From Paracyclopina nana (lineage: Eukaryota > Arthropoda > Copepoda > Cyclopoida > Cyclopettidae): a DNA stretch of 64,000 bases. Of this stretch, positions 24,191 to 35,834 are shown piece by piece. The translations under genes and the position numbers were made by a program. The number at the start of each line of letters is the position of its first letter. Positions within the stretch are counted from its first letter, which is position 1. The stretch is taken from assembly GCA_019096065.1 (NCBI GenBank), contig JAGUCH010000008.1, forward strand, positions 1,121,001 to 1,185,000, in the 5' to 3' direction. The notes under the pieces are model-generated. The model was not told the DNA's origin. It made no database searches and saw only the letters and a program-made list of their open reading frames with translations.

Positions 24191-24844
24191 ATAGGTGCAA
24201 CTCCAAGAGACATCCATGCCCCTCACCTAAATCACCTTTTTTAGGCTCATTTTCTCCCAGTGCATCAGCAGTGTGAGCTTTTGAGCTGTTGCGTGGGCCA
24301 CATTCTTGAATGGCACTCTAGCAAGGTCATGGTCAATTTTGTGATCATTTGGAAAAAGTTCGGAACTTTATGGTTTTCTAGTGAGCTTCAAGCTTGATTT
24401 CCTGCCCATTTTATTTAACCATTTCCGTTAGATGGAGGGAAAACAACAGCTTTATGGTCATTCATTCAAAAGGATGATGATGATGAACAATCAAGAGCCA
24501 ATTTTCAATTTGACCAACAATTGGCAATTTTTCCCACTTTTTTTATTTGTGCAGCTCTGAAGCTCAACAAGTTGTTGTTGATTATCAAAACACTTGAGTT
24601 TTATCACAACATTTGCCTTGGCAAAGTTTACTTGACTTTGAATATGAATGAGTCTTTGATGTCAAACATTGTTTTGGGCAAAGCCAATAGTTCACCCTTT
24701 TTCGGCCAAAAGTACCAAGAAAAACTGTGCAGCAGCTGCCAAAAAAAAAAGCATAATTGTTTGAATGTAACTTCCTGCGTAAAAAAACAGCCGTTACTAT
24801 CTGATAAATTTGAGCTACAAATGCATAACAAGATCTCATAAACA
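24191..24844. other. Intergenic, no gene seen
   Basis: Overlapping open frames at about 24520-24860 on both strands (78-106 codons) have no domain or signal I can recognise, and none is preceded by splice or promoter features. Confidence 0.45.
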
Positions 24845-25300
24845 CTTGGTTCAAGCAAAATCAAGCTTTTTCTAGCGCTATCAAGCTATATCGTACTTTT
24901 ACTGTCAAAATCAAGCTTTTTCTAGCAAATCAAGCTTTTCAAGCAGAATCAGGCTTTTTTTTAGCGAAATCAAGCTTTTACTAGCAAAATCAAGCTTTTA
25001 GAAGCAAAATGGAGCATTTTCAAGCTTTTCGAAGCAAAATCAAGCAAAAATTTCAAAATCAAGCTTTTTCCTGCAAAATCAAGCCTTTTCAAACAAAATT
25101 AAGCTTTTTAAAGCAAAATAAGTTATACTAGCAAAATCAAGCTTTTACTAGCAAAATTAAGCTTTTACTAGCAAAATCAAGCTTTTTCAAGCTTTTAGAA
25201 GCAAAATCAAGCTAAAACTTTCAAAGTCAAGCCTTTTCAAGCAAAATCAAGCTTAAAGAAGCTTTTTCAAGCAAAATCAAGCTTCTTCATAAAATACGAA
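24845..25300 (+). repeat. ~19-bp array AATCAAGCTTTTTCTAGCAA
   Basis: About 20 diverged units AAATCAAGCTTTT(A/T)CTAGC, each containing the palindrome AAGCTT, with some local inverted units (for example AAGCTTTTTCAAGCTTTTAG). No gene. Confidence 0.8.
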
Positions 25301-25439
25301 ACTAAAGCAAATCCAGTAAAAAAAGAAGCGATTTTCTCGTAATTAATGAGCAAGAAAAGGAACAACTTACCAATGTCCACTGCGAAATTCTTGTAATTAA
25401 AGCGTGTCCAAAAGTAGGGAAAAATTGGCTTGATCGTGT

Positions 25440-25782
25440 CAAGTTCTCAGTTTTTGTTTATTGCGCCGCGCGCGCGCACGCGCGATTTGTTCGCGAAACC
25501 GGCGTTGGGCGCGCGTCGCTGCGTTGAAGCGCGCTGCAATCGCTGTTGCGCTGCTCATCTCAGTTTCGGTTTGCAACTCTTCCGCGCGGTTCGTAGCGCG
25601 GCTTTATGACATTTTGTTGTTGTTATTGTTGTTTTCTTCTACTACTGTACTGGTTGGAGCGAAATAATTGTGTGAATTGAAGTGCAGACACCTGTGTAAC
25701 TCAAAAACCAGTCCATTGTGCTCCACCATTGACACAAAAACAAGTGCGAAATACATCATTTTTCATCCCCATTTTTACTCAG
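25440..25782 (+). promoter_or_regulatory. CpG-rich segment followed by a strong splice donor, candidate noncoding first exon
   Basis: About 25463-25610 is extremely CpG-rich (GCCGCGCGCGCGCACGCGCG and similar) in an otherwise AT-rich region, the look of a promoter/TSS region. 170 bp downstream, ATTTTTACTCAG|GTAAGCC at 25782/25783 is a full-consensus donor. No convincing coding frame precedes it (a 68-codon frame starts with MRRARARAICSR, compositionally driven). A plausible reading is a noncoding first exon on the plus strand. The next plus-strand gene is Dixin 20 kb downstream, but no direct link is visible. Confidence 0.4.
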
Positions 25783-25839
25783 GTAAGCCACCATTTTTCC
25801 CCATTTTTCACTTTGACTGAGCAATTTTTAGAGTTTATA

Positions 25840-26425
25840 GAATACTTTGTGTGCAGAGCACTTTTTATAATATACTGGACACTTTTTATTGGATACAGAA
25901 CACGTTTCAAAAGATACAGAACACTTTTTATTGGATACAGAACACTTTTTAGAAGATACAGAACACTTTTTAGAGAATACAGAACACTTTTTAGAGAATA
26001 CAGAATACTTTTTAGAGGGTGTAGAACACTTTTTAAAAGTGACCAAAACACTAATTAAAGGATCCTGAGCACTTTTTAAATTGTACAGAACACTTTTTGA
26101 ATTGTACAGAACACACCTTTTTAATGTTCTCATAATACTTTTTAATGAGTACAGAACTCTTTTTAGAGGGTACAGAACATTTTTTAGAGGGGATAGAACA
26201 CTTTTTGAACTGAACAAAACTCTTTTTTGAGTGAGCAAAACACTTTTTAGAGTGATCAGAACACTTTTTGGAGGGTACAGAACACCTTTTGAACTGTACA
26301 AAACTCTTTTTTGAGTATAAAAAACTTTTAAGAGTGAACAGAACACTTTTTGGAGGCTACTGAAAACACTCTTTGAACACTACATCACATTTTCTTGGTG
26401 CGTTCTAAACACTTTTTTTTAAAGT
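25840..26425 (+). repeat. ~20-bp array ACAGAACACTTTTTAGAGGA
   Basis: About 25 units ACAGAACACTTTTTAGA(G/A)NNT of 18-22 bp. Minus-strand frames of 90 and 172 codons (repeats of SVLYSLK) arise from the array and are not taken as genes. Confidence 0.85.
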
Positions 26426-28384
26426 GAACATTACAAAATTAAGATTTTATGCTGAAATTCTAACAAAGCCTTATTAAAAGTTCTCTTTTACAAAACTTGT
26501 TTTTTGGGGCCTTATTTGGAGGCTTTTTAGAGCTGCCTTAATTGGCTTTTGATACAGAATGAAATTGAGATAAATCTACTAAACTTGGAACACTTGTTGC
26601 TGTGTAATTTAAGGCTTTTTTGCTGAGAATGCGAGACATTTTGTCCCTCTAAATGTCACAAAAGAGGCAAAAAACTGCCAATTTGCTTCCTTGTACCAAA
26701 AAGCCAAAAAACAACAAAAACAATTTTTTCAAATATTTCAAACCTTAGCCTAGTTAAACCATTGAGCATCATTTGGTCCAATTGAAGCCAAAAAGTGGCA
26801 TAAAAAGCCAGAATTACTTTCTTGGAATCCCAGCTTGTAATTTGGGGGTGAAATGGCAAAAAATGTTGCCCAGTTTGACCATATCATAAAACTGGCTTAA
26901 ATTGCCAAGAACAAAATATGGACTTTTCCATGTTGTTGTGAGAAAAACGGCTGTTCCACTAAAATTGGTACTTATTATTTTGAGCTCACATTTCTGACCC
27001 CAAAAGATGGCGCGTTATGAAAAAATGGCCGCGCGCATTTCGGGAAAATGCTTATGGTTTTGAGGGGCGTTACCTGAAATGGAGTGGAAAATTTTTAAGC
27101 TTCTTCTACTTCTTTTTTTCAAAATTGAGAAAATGGCAGAATTTCGGCTCAACTCAAGTTTTTGAGTGAAACCAGGTTTCTTCTCTTGTGTAGCAGAAGA
27201 CTGATCATGATGTATTTGAAACCTGCTGCATTTTCATCAAACTTTTTAGCATAATCATAATTTGCTGACTGTGCTAAGGCTCAAGTCAGTCCTTGACCCC
27301 AAAAGCCATTCAAGAAAACACACCTGCAAAAATCACCACTTCCATGCCTTAAAAAAAATAAATCCAAACTTATTTTATTTTAAGCAGTCCCATTTTTTAT
27401 GCATCACCCTATAGGAATTTTCTAACCTCAAAAAACAGAATATTGAGGATTGCTGAAAAGTAAAAAATATTTTTTTTTGTTGGGCAGTTTTATTTTTTTG
27501 AGTCAGACTCTTGGAGGCTTGAATTATGACGTGTTCTGGGAGGGTAAAATTAATTTTTCCGTTCAGGAACTCTTTTTCCCAGCGTGAGATTTCGGCAAGG
27601 TTCAAAAGAGAGAGATATAAAGAAAGTGATGATCACTTCAGATGTACAACTACCACATCATGCCAATTACAATTTATGTTCCCCCTCTGCAATAATGGAT
27701 CATTATTGCTGGATCCACATGTGGAACAAGCAGCTTAAAAAATGCTCAGTAAACCTCTAAAAAGCATTGAAATTTGGTAGCCTTGTCAGATTTGAATTTT
27801 GAACTTGGAGGGTGATGCAAAAAAAATGAAACCCATTTTTAGCTTCAAAATTCAAAATATGTAAGAAATTCTGAATATTGTTAAAAAATGGCAAAATTTT
27901 GGATTTTCATTGGATGGAAATTTTTTAATGACATATTTGAGTTTTGAGCTTGAAGGGTGATGCAAAAAAATGAAACCCATTTTTGGCCTCAAAATTCAAA
28001 ATATGTTGGAAATTCATAAAAATGCAAAGATATTTTTTTGGCAATATTTTGGATTTGGAAAGGATAAAAATTGGGATTTCAATGCCAGATTTTCTCATTG
28101 TGCTAAATTTGGCTACTGTGGGATAAATAGCAGCTTGTTTTGGTAGTGTTTGGACATCTGCATTTCAGCTTGATAAAGGCGCCATTTAAATGCAAACCTT
28201 GCTCTGTAAAAGGGCATCATGGTATAATTAAGCGCCATGTTTGAGGTCATGGCACCACAGCAGAAGAAGAAGAAAAAGAAATGAGCTGGAAAAGGCGTTT
28301 CATGTTGTAGTTGTTGCATGGAAATGATGATGATCATCACCTTGAGGTTGACCCCTCTTTAAACAGACTTTTCCATAATCACAA
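26426..28384. other. Intergenic with one ~145-bp direct duplication
   Basis: No supported gene. GGGTGATGCAAAAAAA followed by ATGAAACCCATTTTT and CAAAATTCAAAATATGT occurs at about 27810 and again at about 27955, each followed by AAAATTTTGGATTT-type sequence, so a ~145-bp segment is tandemly duplicated. Confidence 0.6.
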
Positions 28385-28890
28385 GTGCAGTTTGAATTTC
28401 CCGCCTTTTTCCCGTCACAACTTGTGCAGTCAGCTGATTTCTGTTAGGATTTGAAATTTGGCGCCCCCTCCTAAATTGGCTGATTTGGCTATCATTTCCA
28501 GCTTTGTATTTTGAAAAATTAAATTTCCCGCCATTTTTCTAGTCAGCTGACGACGCAGCGTCACACTGGTCAGCCAGCTGAATTTGAATATCCCGCCTTT
28601 TTCCCGTCCCAACTTGTTTAGTCAACTGATTTCAATTAGAATCTATTAACTTGGCAGATTCGAATTTAACCGTGTATATTTAAATTTCCCGCCATTTTCT
28701 CTTGTCAGCTGAATTTGAATTTCCCGCCATTTCTTTAAATTAGCAAACTGGCATTTTCTGTAATAGAATAATAGCGAAAACAATCTTAATTTGAATTTCC
28801 CGCTCATTCATCAGCTGAGTCAGATTTTAACCAATTCTTAGTTAATTTGAATTTCCCGCCAACTTTTTAAATGTCAGCTACGCGCGCACT
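28385..28890 (+). repeat. Diverged array with TTGAATTTCCCGCC and CAGCTG
   Basis: At least eight copies of TTTGAA(T/A)TTCCCGCC(A/T)TTTT, most followed within 30 bp by TCAGCTGA. TTTCCCGCC matches the E2F/DP binding consensus (TTTSSCGC). The reverse-oriented relative of the same repeat lies in Dixin intron 4 (52320-52700). Confidence 0.75.
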
Positions 28891-29444
28891 GGTCAATAAG
28901 CTGATTTCAAAGTGCTGCGTATTCTTCAATTGATGAGTTAATGTGAACCGAGCCAGTCAAATTGAGGCTCCAAAATGGAAAAACTCATTAAAATTCTTGT
29001 AGGTTGAAATTGGCGGGAAAAGAGGGCGGTATCGAGTGTCTAATTGGACTCATCAAACAAGTTGTGAAATAAGTTGATCATTTTTCAAGTTGGCTTTAAC
29101 AAAAGACGGTTTAAGGTCACTGCTTCGGTTTTGAGCCCCATCCATCTTTCTGCCTTTGTTGGTAGCAGCTTTTAAAAGAAGCCCTTTTAAAATGATGCTG
29201 AAAATGGCAAAATTGTGTGTCAAAACACCCACTTTCATTTATAAACTATCCTGTAGAATTTTCACTTTTCATTTTTCCCACCAAATCATTGCTTAATTTG
29301 TGACATTTCACAATTGCTTGTGGCCACTTGACACAGTGGATTATTTCGGCATCATACCATGAATTTGTCTTTTACCAGCCACTTTTTTCTGCCAAAAGCC
29401 ACGAAACTTTTAAAATATGCCATTTTTAATTTTTCCTCGTCGTG

Positions 29445-29555
29445 CACAGTGGATTATTTCAAAATTGGGACGCGCATGTAAACACTTAATTAAATTGAGA
29501 TTTTCCCAAAAAAAAATTAGTTGAAAATATGATGCTAGCGAAATAGTCCACTGTG
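29445..29555. mobile_element. Possible 111-bp MITE-like inverted repeat with CACAGTGG ends
   Basis: CACAGTGGATTATTTC at 29445-29460 faces its near-exact reverse complement GAAATAGTCCACTGTG at 29540-29555 (15 of 16 positions pair). The interior is AT-rich and has no coding capacity. Further single copies of CACAGTGGAYTATTTC lie at 29332 and 31447. I could not identify a convincing target duplication, so mobility is inferred only from the terminal inverted repeats. Confidence 0.45.
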
Positions 29556-30149
29556 GCATGTTTAGCTATTTTCGGGTCAAAAAGCATGAAAACGCGCCGT
29601 TTTCCCAGATAAAAATCTCCCTTTTTTCCTCTGGCTGCATTTTTCAGCTGTGAGATAACGAAAAGTAGCTCTTCTTCACACACATTAGAGTTGTTGTAAA
29701 AGAGTCATTTTCACAGCTAAATCAAGATAAAAAAGCCTTTTATTTTCCTCCTCTTTTGAGACTCTTGACACAAAAGTTTCCCCAAATTCCTCCTAAGATG
29801 AACTTGTTTTGGGACAAGTATTTACGGCAGCAAACTCATAAATCAAAACTTCTGAACATTTCCGAGTTTCTCCATGTGAAATGCGCAGTGTTGGCAAAAA
29901 GATGCCCACTGTGCAAAAATGCTGTTTTTCAAGATCTCACATCTCCTTTGTGGTAATGACACTATCTGAACATGCGGGCACAGTGGGACATTATAAATAA
30001 ATATGTCCCATGAAATTTACTTTATTTTTTGCCTAATGTCCCATTACACTATCAATAAATTATGCACATCAAGTCTCAATAGCTGAAACTTTACTCAATC
30101 TGGGCTAAATCATCCGGCAATATTTTGTTGAAGTCCCATTTTGACCTTT

Positions 30150-30760
30150 AAAACGTCCCATTAGACTCAAAACGTCCTAATTTGCAAAATAGTCCCAATT
30201 GACGAAAAAGCCGCAATTTTTCCAAAAAGTCCTGAATTTTAAGAAAGTTCCACCTTCATAAAGAAAGCCTCAAAAAATCAAAAGTAGTCACAAACAAAAG
30301 TCCCAATTCCTTAAAAAGTCCCAATTGGCGAAATAGTCCCGATTTCTGCAAAAAAAGTCCCAATTTACTAACCAAAAAGTCCCAAATAACCAAAAGCCAC
30401 ATTTAGCCCAAAAGTCACTAATATAAGAAGGCCTAATTCTTTAAAAAGTCCCAATTCGTGAAATAGTCCCAATTCGTGAAATAGTCCCTATTAGTGAAAT
30501 AGTCCCAATTTCTGAAATAGTCCCGATTTGTGGAATGGTCCCGATTTGTGAAGTAGTCCCAATTAGTGAAATAGTCCCGATTTGCTAACAAAAAAGTCCC
30601 AATTTACTTAAAAGTCCCAAATTACAAAAAGCCCCAATCAGCCCAAAAGTCACTTTTTTTAAAAGTCCCAATTCCCACAAAAGTCCAAAAATTTGTGAAA
30701 TGATCCCAATTTGTGAAATGGTCCCAGTTTGTGAAATGGTCCCATAACTCTCACAGTGGT
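30150..30760 (+). repeat. ~18-bp array GTCCCAATTNGTGAAATA
   Basis: Diverged units AAAAGTCCCAATT and GTCCCAATTNGTGAAATA, tightest at about 30430-30570, with a run of GTCCCGATTTGTG variants. No gene. Confidence 0.8.
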
Positions 30761-30992
30761 CCCATTTTCTTTTGGCGCTCACGGTGAGCCATTTGAAAAG
30801 CTCATTTCATTAGGCGGTCGTGGTTTTCGGTTTCCCATCATTCTCGGGTTAGTTGAGAGCTGGCCTAGATTAAAAGATCATAAAGTAGTGAAACAGTATA
30901 TAGTACATATACTTTAAGAGCTGGGAGATTTCAACGCCCGACGCTCCTCGATTACTACACTGAATAATTCAGTGCGTATACCGCTCTCAAAA

Positions 30993-31044
30993 TGCACAGT
31001 GGGCCGAACGAGTTTTTTGTGCCCCTCCAAAATCCCACTGTGCA
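30993..31044. repeat. Short perfect inverted repeat TGCACAGTGGG ... CCCACTGTGCA
   Basis: Two 11-bp arms, exact reverse complements, about 30 bp apart. They belong to the dispersed CACAGTGG motif family. Confidence 0.7.
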
Positions 31045-31782
31045 CAACTACACTGACCTGATGAAAATCGTGCCCTGGCAATCTCTGGATGAGCAGCCAA
31101 ATTTCAATGAATTGAATTTGAATATGCCAACAAAAGTCTTGGCGTGAAAATGCAAAATACTACAAAATGGCCGCCTTTTTTTAAACGTCACGAAATTCAA
31201 TTCTGTGAACTCTTTTATGCCCAAAATTAAAAGTGGAGTGGAAAAGATTTCGGGAAATTCTATTAGCATAACTATGCTATAAACACACTGTGCAAAAGTA
31301 AAACTTTTTCTCAGAAAGAAACTGGGTGACTTTGGCGCTTTTCGGCATTCTTCTGGCTTCTTTATTCTTATGTAAAGATGGGTAACATGCATTTTTTCGC
31401 TGTGTGCCCAATCTGCTTGATTGCTGCCTCGTTTAAATGACAAGAGCACAGTGGACTATTTTCTTTTTCTTCCCGCATGATCCAATTTCAAGAAAAAGAA
31501 AGAGGCGAAAATTTCGTGTTTAAAAAATAATGCATGAATTTGGGTTTTTTGTAGCTTCGGCCCAGTGTGCGCATTGCTGACTGGGTAGTATTTTTTCGAA
31601 TTGTCACATAAAGTGAGAATGAATGTGCAAATTAGGTTTTGCATCAGTTTCACTACTACGATTATTTTAATGATTTCCCAACCTTCTTACAGCGTCAAGT
31701 TTGACACTCCTTCGAATGTCATGAATATTCAAAAATACACGCTCACCTCGGGCTAAAATATAAACAATGAAGTCCATTATAC

Positions 31783-32250
31783 ATTGCACAGTGGTTCAAA
31801 ATCCCTTCTAGACGCGCACGGGGAAAAAACTCGCGAAATCGTCGAAGTCAATTTTCATAGGGCTCTAAGCTAAAAATTGACTTTCAGAGCTCCCAATTCC
31901 GCACATTTCCGCAGCCAATTTTGATGAATAATCATTAAATGGGGTCTGATTATCATGATAGCAATAATCTCTAAATGTCATTCAATGTCAAAGGAAAGTT
32001 ATAGAATCCTGAAAGTAGGCAAAATTTGCTGTTCTACTGTTTTTCCTCATGGAAACTTTTTCAAACAAATTTTCATTTTAAAGATGAATTTCAACTCTTT
32101 TCTGTCATTTTTCACTAATTTGAGCTATTTTCATGGCTAAGAAGCTCTCCCAAAAAGAATCTGAAAATTGGCGTCAAAATGAGAATTTGGCGATTTGGCG
32201 GAATTTCACATGAGCGTGAAAATGGCTTTTTGAACCACCGTGCATTGCTA
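31783..32250. repeat. ~470-bp dispersed repeat with inverted ends, copy 1
   Basis: ATTGCACAGTGGTTCAAAA at the left end pairs with TTTTGAACCACCGTGCATTG at about 32229-32248 with one mismatch. The right half (from about 31980 to 32245) resembles 34795-35290 inside element 2, sharing AGTTATAGA..CCTGAAA, ACTNTTTTTCC and GAATTTCNNNTGA-CGNGAAAA-GGCTTTTT blocks. A non-autonomous DNA transposon or MITE is the natural explanation; no target duplication was confirmed. Confidence 0.5.
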
Positions 32251-33041
32251 AATCAAGGATGTTCAGTTTCATAAAAATTGCCAAAATTCATGGAAATTGG
32301 GAGAAATTCTCGAAAGTGGCCTGAATAAAAAAGTTTTCATTATACAGGAAAAATTTCGAAAAATTGCCAAATATCCTAAAAAATGCCTGAATTTGAACTA
32401 AAATTGCGTTCTATCGAAATTAATTATTTTTTTTGAAAGTAAGATTGTGATGTTTTCCATCAAAAAGGGCAATTTTAGGCAATACTGCAAATGATGCGCG
32501 TCAATATTGAAAAATTGCCCACTGTGGCATTATTATGAGTTCAATTTCAGTTAATCAACATTTTTATGATTGGCAGCTAGAAGAATGTTGTTTTTGTTGT
32601 TTACGTCAGTTTTCTCTACCAAAAATGGAAAATGGAGGTGATTTTTTTTCGGCCACTGTGGGGGGCTTTTTTGGGTCAGTCTCTATGTATGCTACTATTT
32701 TCTATGCATGGAAAGCTGTCACATCAATATTCGTAAAAAAGGAACCTGAGCTCACTCAAATATGTAGAACAGGTGCAATCAACTCTCAAATAGGCGTAAA
32801 ACGTCTTGAAGCTTGACTATACAGCAAAAAGCACACTGGGCTGACGCTGAAAAACCTCGCGCAGTTTTTCCACCTTTTATTTTTTGTTAACTGAAAGCAA
32901 ATTTGAGCAAATTGAATATAAATTGAAAATATAATGCTTTCACCCATTTATTCTGTTTAAATCTAAAATCAACAATGGGCAGGGACTGCACAAGCAGGCG
33001 ACGGATTCACCGAAATCTCCAGAAATTTGGCTTAAAATCTC

Positions 33042-34060
33042 AGCGTGAACAACCTGAACGGTGTGAACAACCTGAACGGTGTGAACAACCTGAACGGTGT
33101 GAACAACCTGAACGGTGTGAACAACCTGAACGGTGTGAACAACCTGAACGGTGTGAACAACCTGAACGGTGTGAACAACCTGAACGGTGTGAACAACCTG
33201 AACGGTGTGAACAACCTGAACGGTGTGAACAACCTGAACGGTGTGAACAACCTGAACGGTGTGAACAACCTGAACGGTGTGAACAACCTGAACGGTGTGA
33301 ACAACCTGAACGGTGTGAACAACCTGAACGGTGTGAACAACCTGAACGGTGTGAACAACCTGAACGGTGTGAACAACCTGATCGGTGTGAACAACCTGAA
33401 CGGTGTGAACAACCTGAACGGTGTGAACAACCTGAACGGTGTGAACAACCTGAACGGTGTGAACAACCTGAACGGTGTGAACAACCTGAACGGTGTGAAC
33501 AACCTGAACGGTGTGAACAACCTGAACGGTGTGAACAACCTGATCGGTGTGAACAACCTGAACGGTGTGAACAACCTGAACGGTGTGAACAACCTGAACG
33601 GTGTGAACAACCTGAACGGTGTGAACAACCTGAACGGTGCAGTGTGAACAACCTGAACGGTGTGAACAACCTGAACGGTGTGAACAACCTGAACGGTGTG
33701 AACAACCTGAACGGTGTGAACAACCTGAACGGTCTGAACGGTCTGAACGGCCTGAACGGTGTGAACGGCCTGAACGGTGTGAACGGCCTGAACGGTGTGA
33801 ACGGCCTAAATGGTGTGAACGGCCTGAACGGTGTGAACGGCCTGAACGGTGTGAACGGCCTGAACGGTGTGAATGGCCTGAACGGTGTGAACGGCCTGAA
33901 CGGTGTGAACGGCCTGAACGCCTGAACGGTCTGAACAAACTCAACGATCTGAACGGTCTGAACGGCATGAATGGTCTGAACGGCCTGAACAATCTGAACA
34001 GCCTTGAAGGGCAGAACGGTGTGAAAAACCTGAATGGTCTGAACAAAAAATGCAATTTTG
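33042..34060 (+). repeat. Left arm array of element 2, 18-bp GTGTGAACAACCTGAACG
   Basis: About 38 units are almost perfect to 33728, then GTGAACGGCCTGAACGGT variants to about 33930 and mixed units beyond. The A-to-T variant CCTGATCGG appears twice, at about 33379 and 33541, exactly 162 bp (nine units) apart, so a nine-unit block was duplicated as a whole. Five long overlapping frames (198-371 codons) are open on both strands because the unit is six codons long. Confidence 0.95.
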
Positions 34061-34514
34061 CTCTAGCAATTATTCATGTTATGCAATTTTTGCTCCTAGT
34101 TTAAAAAGAGTCTGAGCACATCAGCGCTATTGGGGTTATTTGTGATTTATTTAGAGGTGGGTGGGCCGATTGACCTGAATTTGGCACATGCACTCATCTT
34201 CTCATAGCCCTTAATGTTTATTAGCACACTTTTTGATTTTCCGCCAAATGACAGACTTCAATTTTCAATTTTTCTCCAGTCCCAGTCCATTAAATGAGCT
34301 GAATTGTGTGTGGCTCCCATTTTGCTAGGACTACAACTATCATTTTTGTCAACTTGGCGGTTGGTTCACTACATATGGCAGTGAAGTGAAAATCCCTGTA
34401 TTTTGCTGAGATTTGGAGTGCGCTTGCATCTACCGTACAATAATGCCTTTTTTTCGTCACATGTGAAGAAATAATATCCATTATTGTACAGTTGGCAACT
34501 TAAGAGTTTCCTTC

Positions 34515-34592
34515 TTCAATTTAAAATAAGACTTGGCCGGGATTCGAGCCTGGGTCTTCTGTGTGTAAGGTCTGCACTATGCTAATGAACTA
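34515..34592 (-). pseudogene. tRNA-like sequence (tRNA-derived SINE or pseudogene)
   Basis: On the minus strand TAGTTCATTAGCATAGTGC resembles an A box and D arm. CCTTACACACAGAAGACCC resembles a valine-type anticodon region, and GGCTCGAATCC is a B box with one mismatch, all at tRNA spacing. The acceptor and anticodon stems do not pair, so it is not an intact tRNA gene. It lies in the central part of element 2. Confidence 0.45.
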
Positions 34593-34769
34593 TCAGAACA
34601 CACTTATTTCCTCAATTATTCTGGCAAATATTTTTAATAACGTCTTAATTAAATTGATATTTTTTTAGCATTTAAAAGTACTTTTGAGACTTGTAGCCTC
34701 ACAAAGCTGGCAAAAATGTCAATTCTGTCCTAATTCTGTCCATAAGGTGTCTTAATTAAAATATCTTGA

Positions 34770-35300
34770 CTTTACAACAAAATCCAACTATGCGCACAAT
34801 ATCTTAATTACATTTGGTTCCAAACAAAAGTTATAGCTGCCTGAAAATAGCCAAAAATGGTTCTTTTACTATTTTTCCAAAAATGGACTTATCCAAGAAA
34901 AAAGGATTTTTAAGGCAAACTTTCATCTTAATTTGCCAATATTTGCTAAGGGCCTGTTCACCTGCTTATTATAGCCGTTATTTCGCCATAATATTGGAGA
35001 GAAATCCTGAGAAACTGAGAATTCTATTTTTGGAATAGGATGACTTTTGATACCAATAGATCAATTCTGAAGTCAAAATATGAAAAATGATTTTACAAAT
35101 GTAGGATATTTGCAATTATCCACATAATATCTAGCGTTATTTTGCTGATATTATTGCAGGTGAACAGGGCCTAATTTGGACACTTTTGATTGCCTAGAAG
35201 TCATTCTAATAAGAAGCTGAAAATGGGACTTAAAATGAGAATTTGCGATGTGACAGAATTTCTTGTGACCGCGAAAACGGCTTTTTTGTCCACTGTCAAG
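34770..35300. repeat. ~500-bp dispersed repeat, copy 2 (inside element 2)
   Basis: Diverged relative of 31783-32250 in the same orientation, ending GGCTTTTTTGTCCACTG at about 35279-35297. Its presence between the arms of element 2 means it either inserted there or was captured. Confidence 0.45.
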
Positions 35301-35424
35301 TTGACTCATATTATCAGCAACAGCTGACATTTTGACTCAAAATTTACTTAGTCAAGAATTTCTGGTTCTATGTTTGGGCCTTAATTTAACCTAATTTTGA
35401 CAAGACTGGTCTTCTAGTGCAAAA

Positions 35425-35830
35425 TACTAACTGAAACTTAGCATATTTTGTGGCAACTTTGTGAGCTATGGGCAAAAATTGCGTAACATAAATAATTGCC
35501 TTAGCAAAATTGAATTTTTTAAAGGCTCAACTTTGGCCTTTCTTTCACCTAGTTTTGATAAGACTATTCTCCTAGTGCATAAACTACCTGAAACAAGCAT
35601 ATTTTTTGGACATTTTTTAAACTATGAGGGAAACTCGCATAACTTGAATAATTGCCTAAGCAAAATTGCATTTTTTTAAGGCTCAGCTTTGGCCTTTTTT
35701 TCACCTAGTTTTGACAAGACCAGTCTCCTAGTGCCAAAACTAACTGAAACTAGCATATTTTTTGAACATTTTTAAACTAGGAGCGAAAATTGCATAACAT
35801 GAATAATTGGTAGAGCAAAATTGCATTTTC
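35425..35830 (+). repeat. Three ~145-bp direct repeats in the centre of element 2
   Basis: Units run from AACT(G)AAACTAGCATATTTT through GAATAATTGCCT(A)AGCAAAATTG to TTTTCACCTAGTTTTGACAAGAC at about 35440, 35590 and 35740. The third copy breaks into the right arm array; its inverted equivalent borders the left arm. Confidence 0.75.
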
Positions 35831-35834
35831 AGAC

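Noticed and set aside
25461-25667. 68-codon frame MRRARARAICSR...
   Set aside because: Composition follows the CpG-rich block; it is better explained as a promoter/5' UTR.
31048-31449. 133-codon minus-strand frame
   Set aside because: It begins at GTG inside a CACAGTGG motif cluster; composition and context give no support for coding.
31783-32250. Target-site duplication for the CACAGTGG-ended repeat
   Set aside because: I compared the flanks outside both tips under several possible boundaries and found no matching duplication.
32940-34104. Open frames of 155-371 codons (PERCEQ, GCSHRS, VNNLNG repeats)
   Set aside because: Left-arm counterpart of the same artefact.
34515-34592. Functional valine tRNA
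   Set aside because: The A and B boxes are recognisable, but the acceptor and anticodon stems do not pair and the B box has a mismatch.
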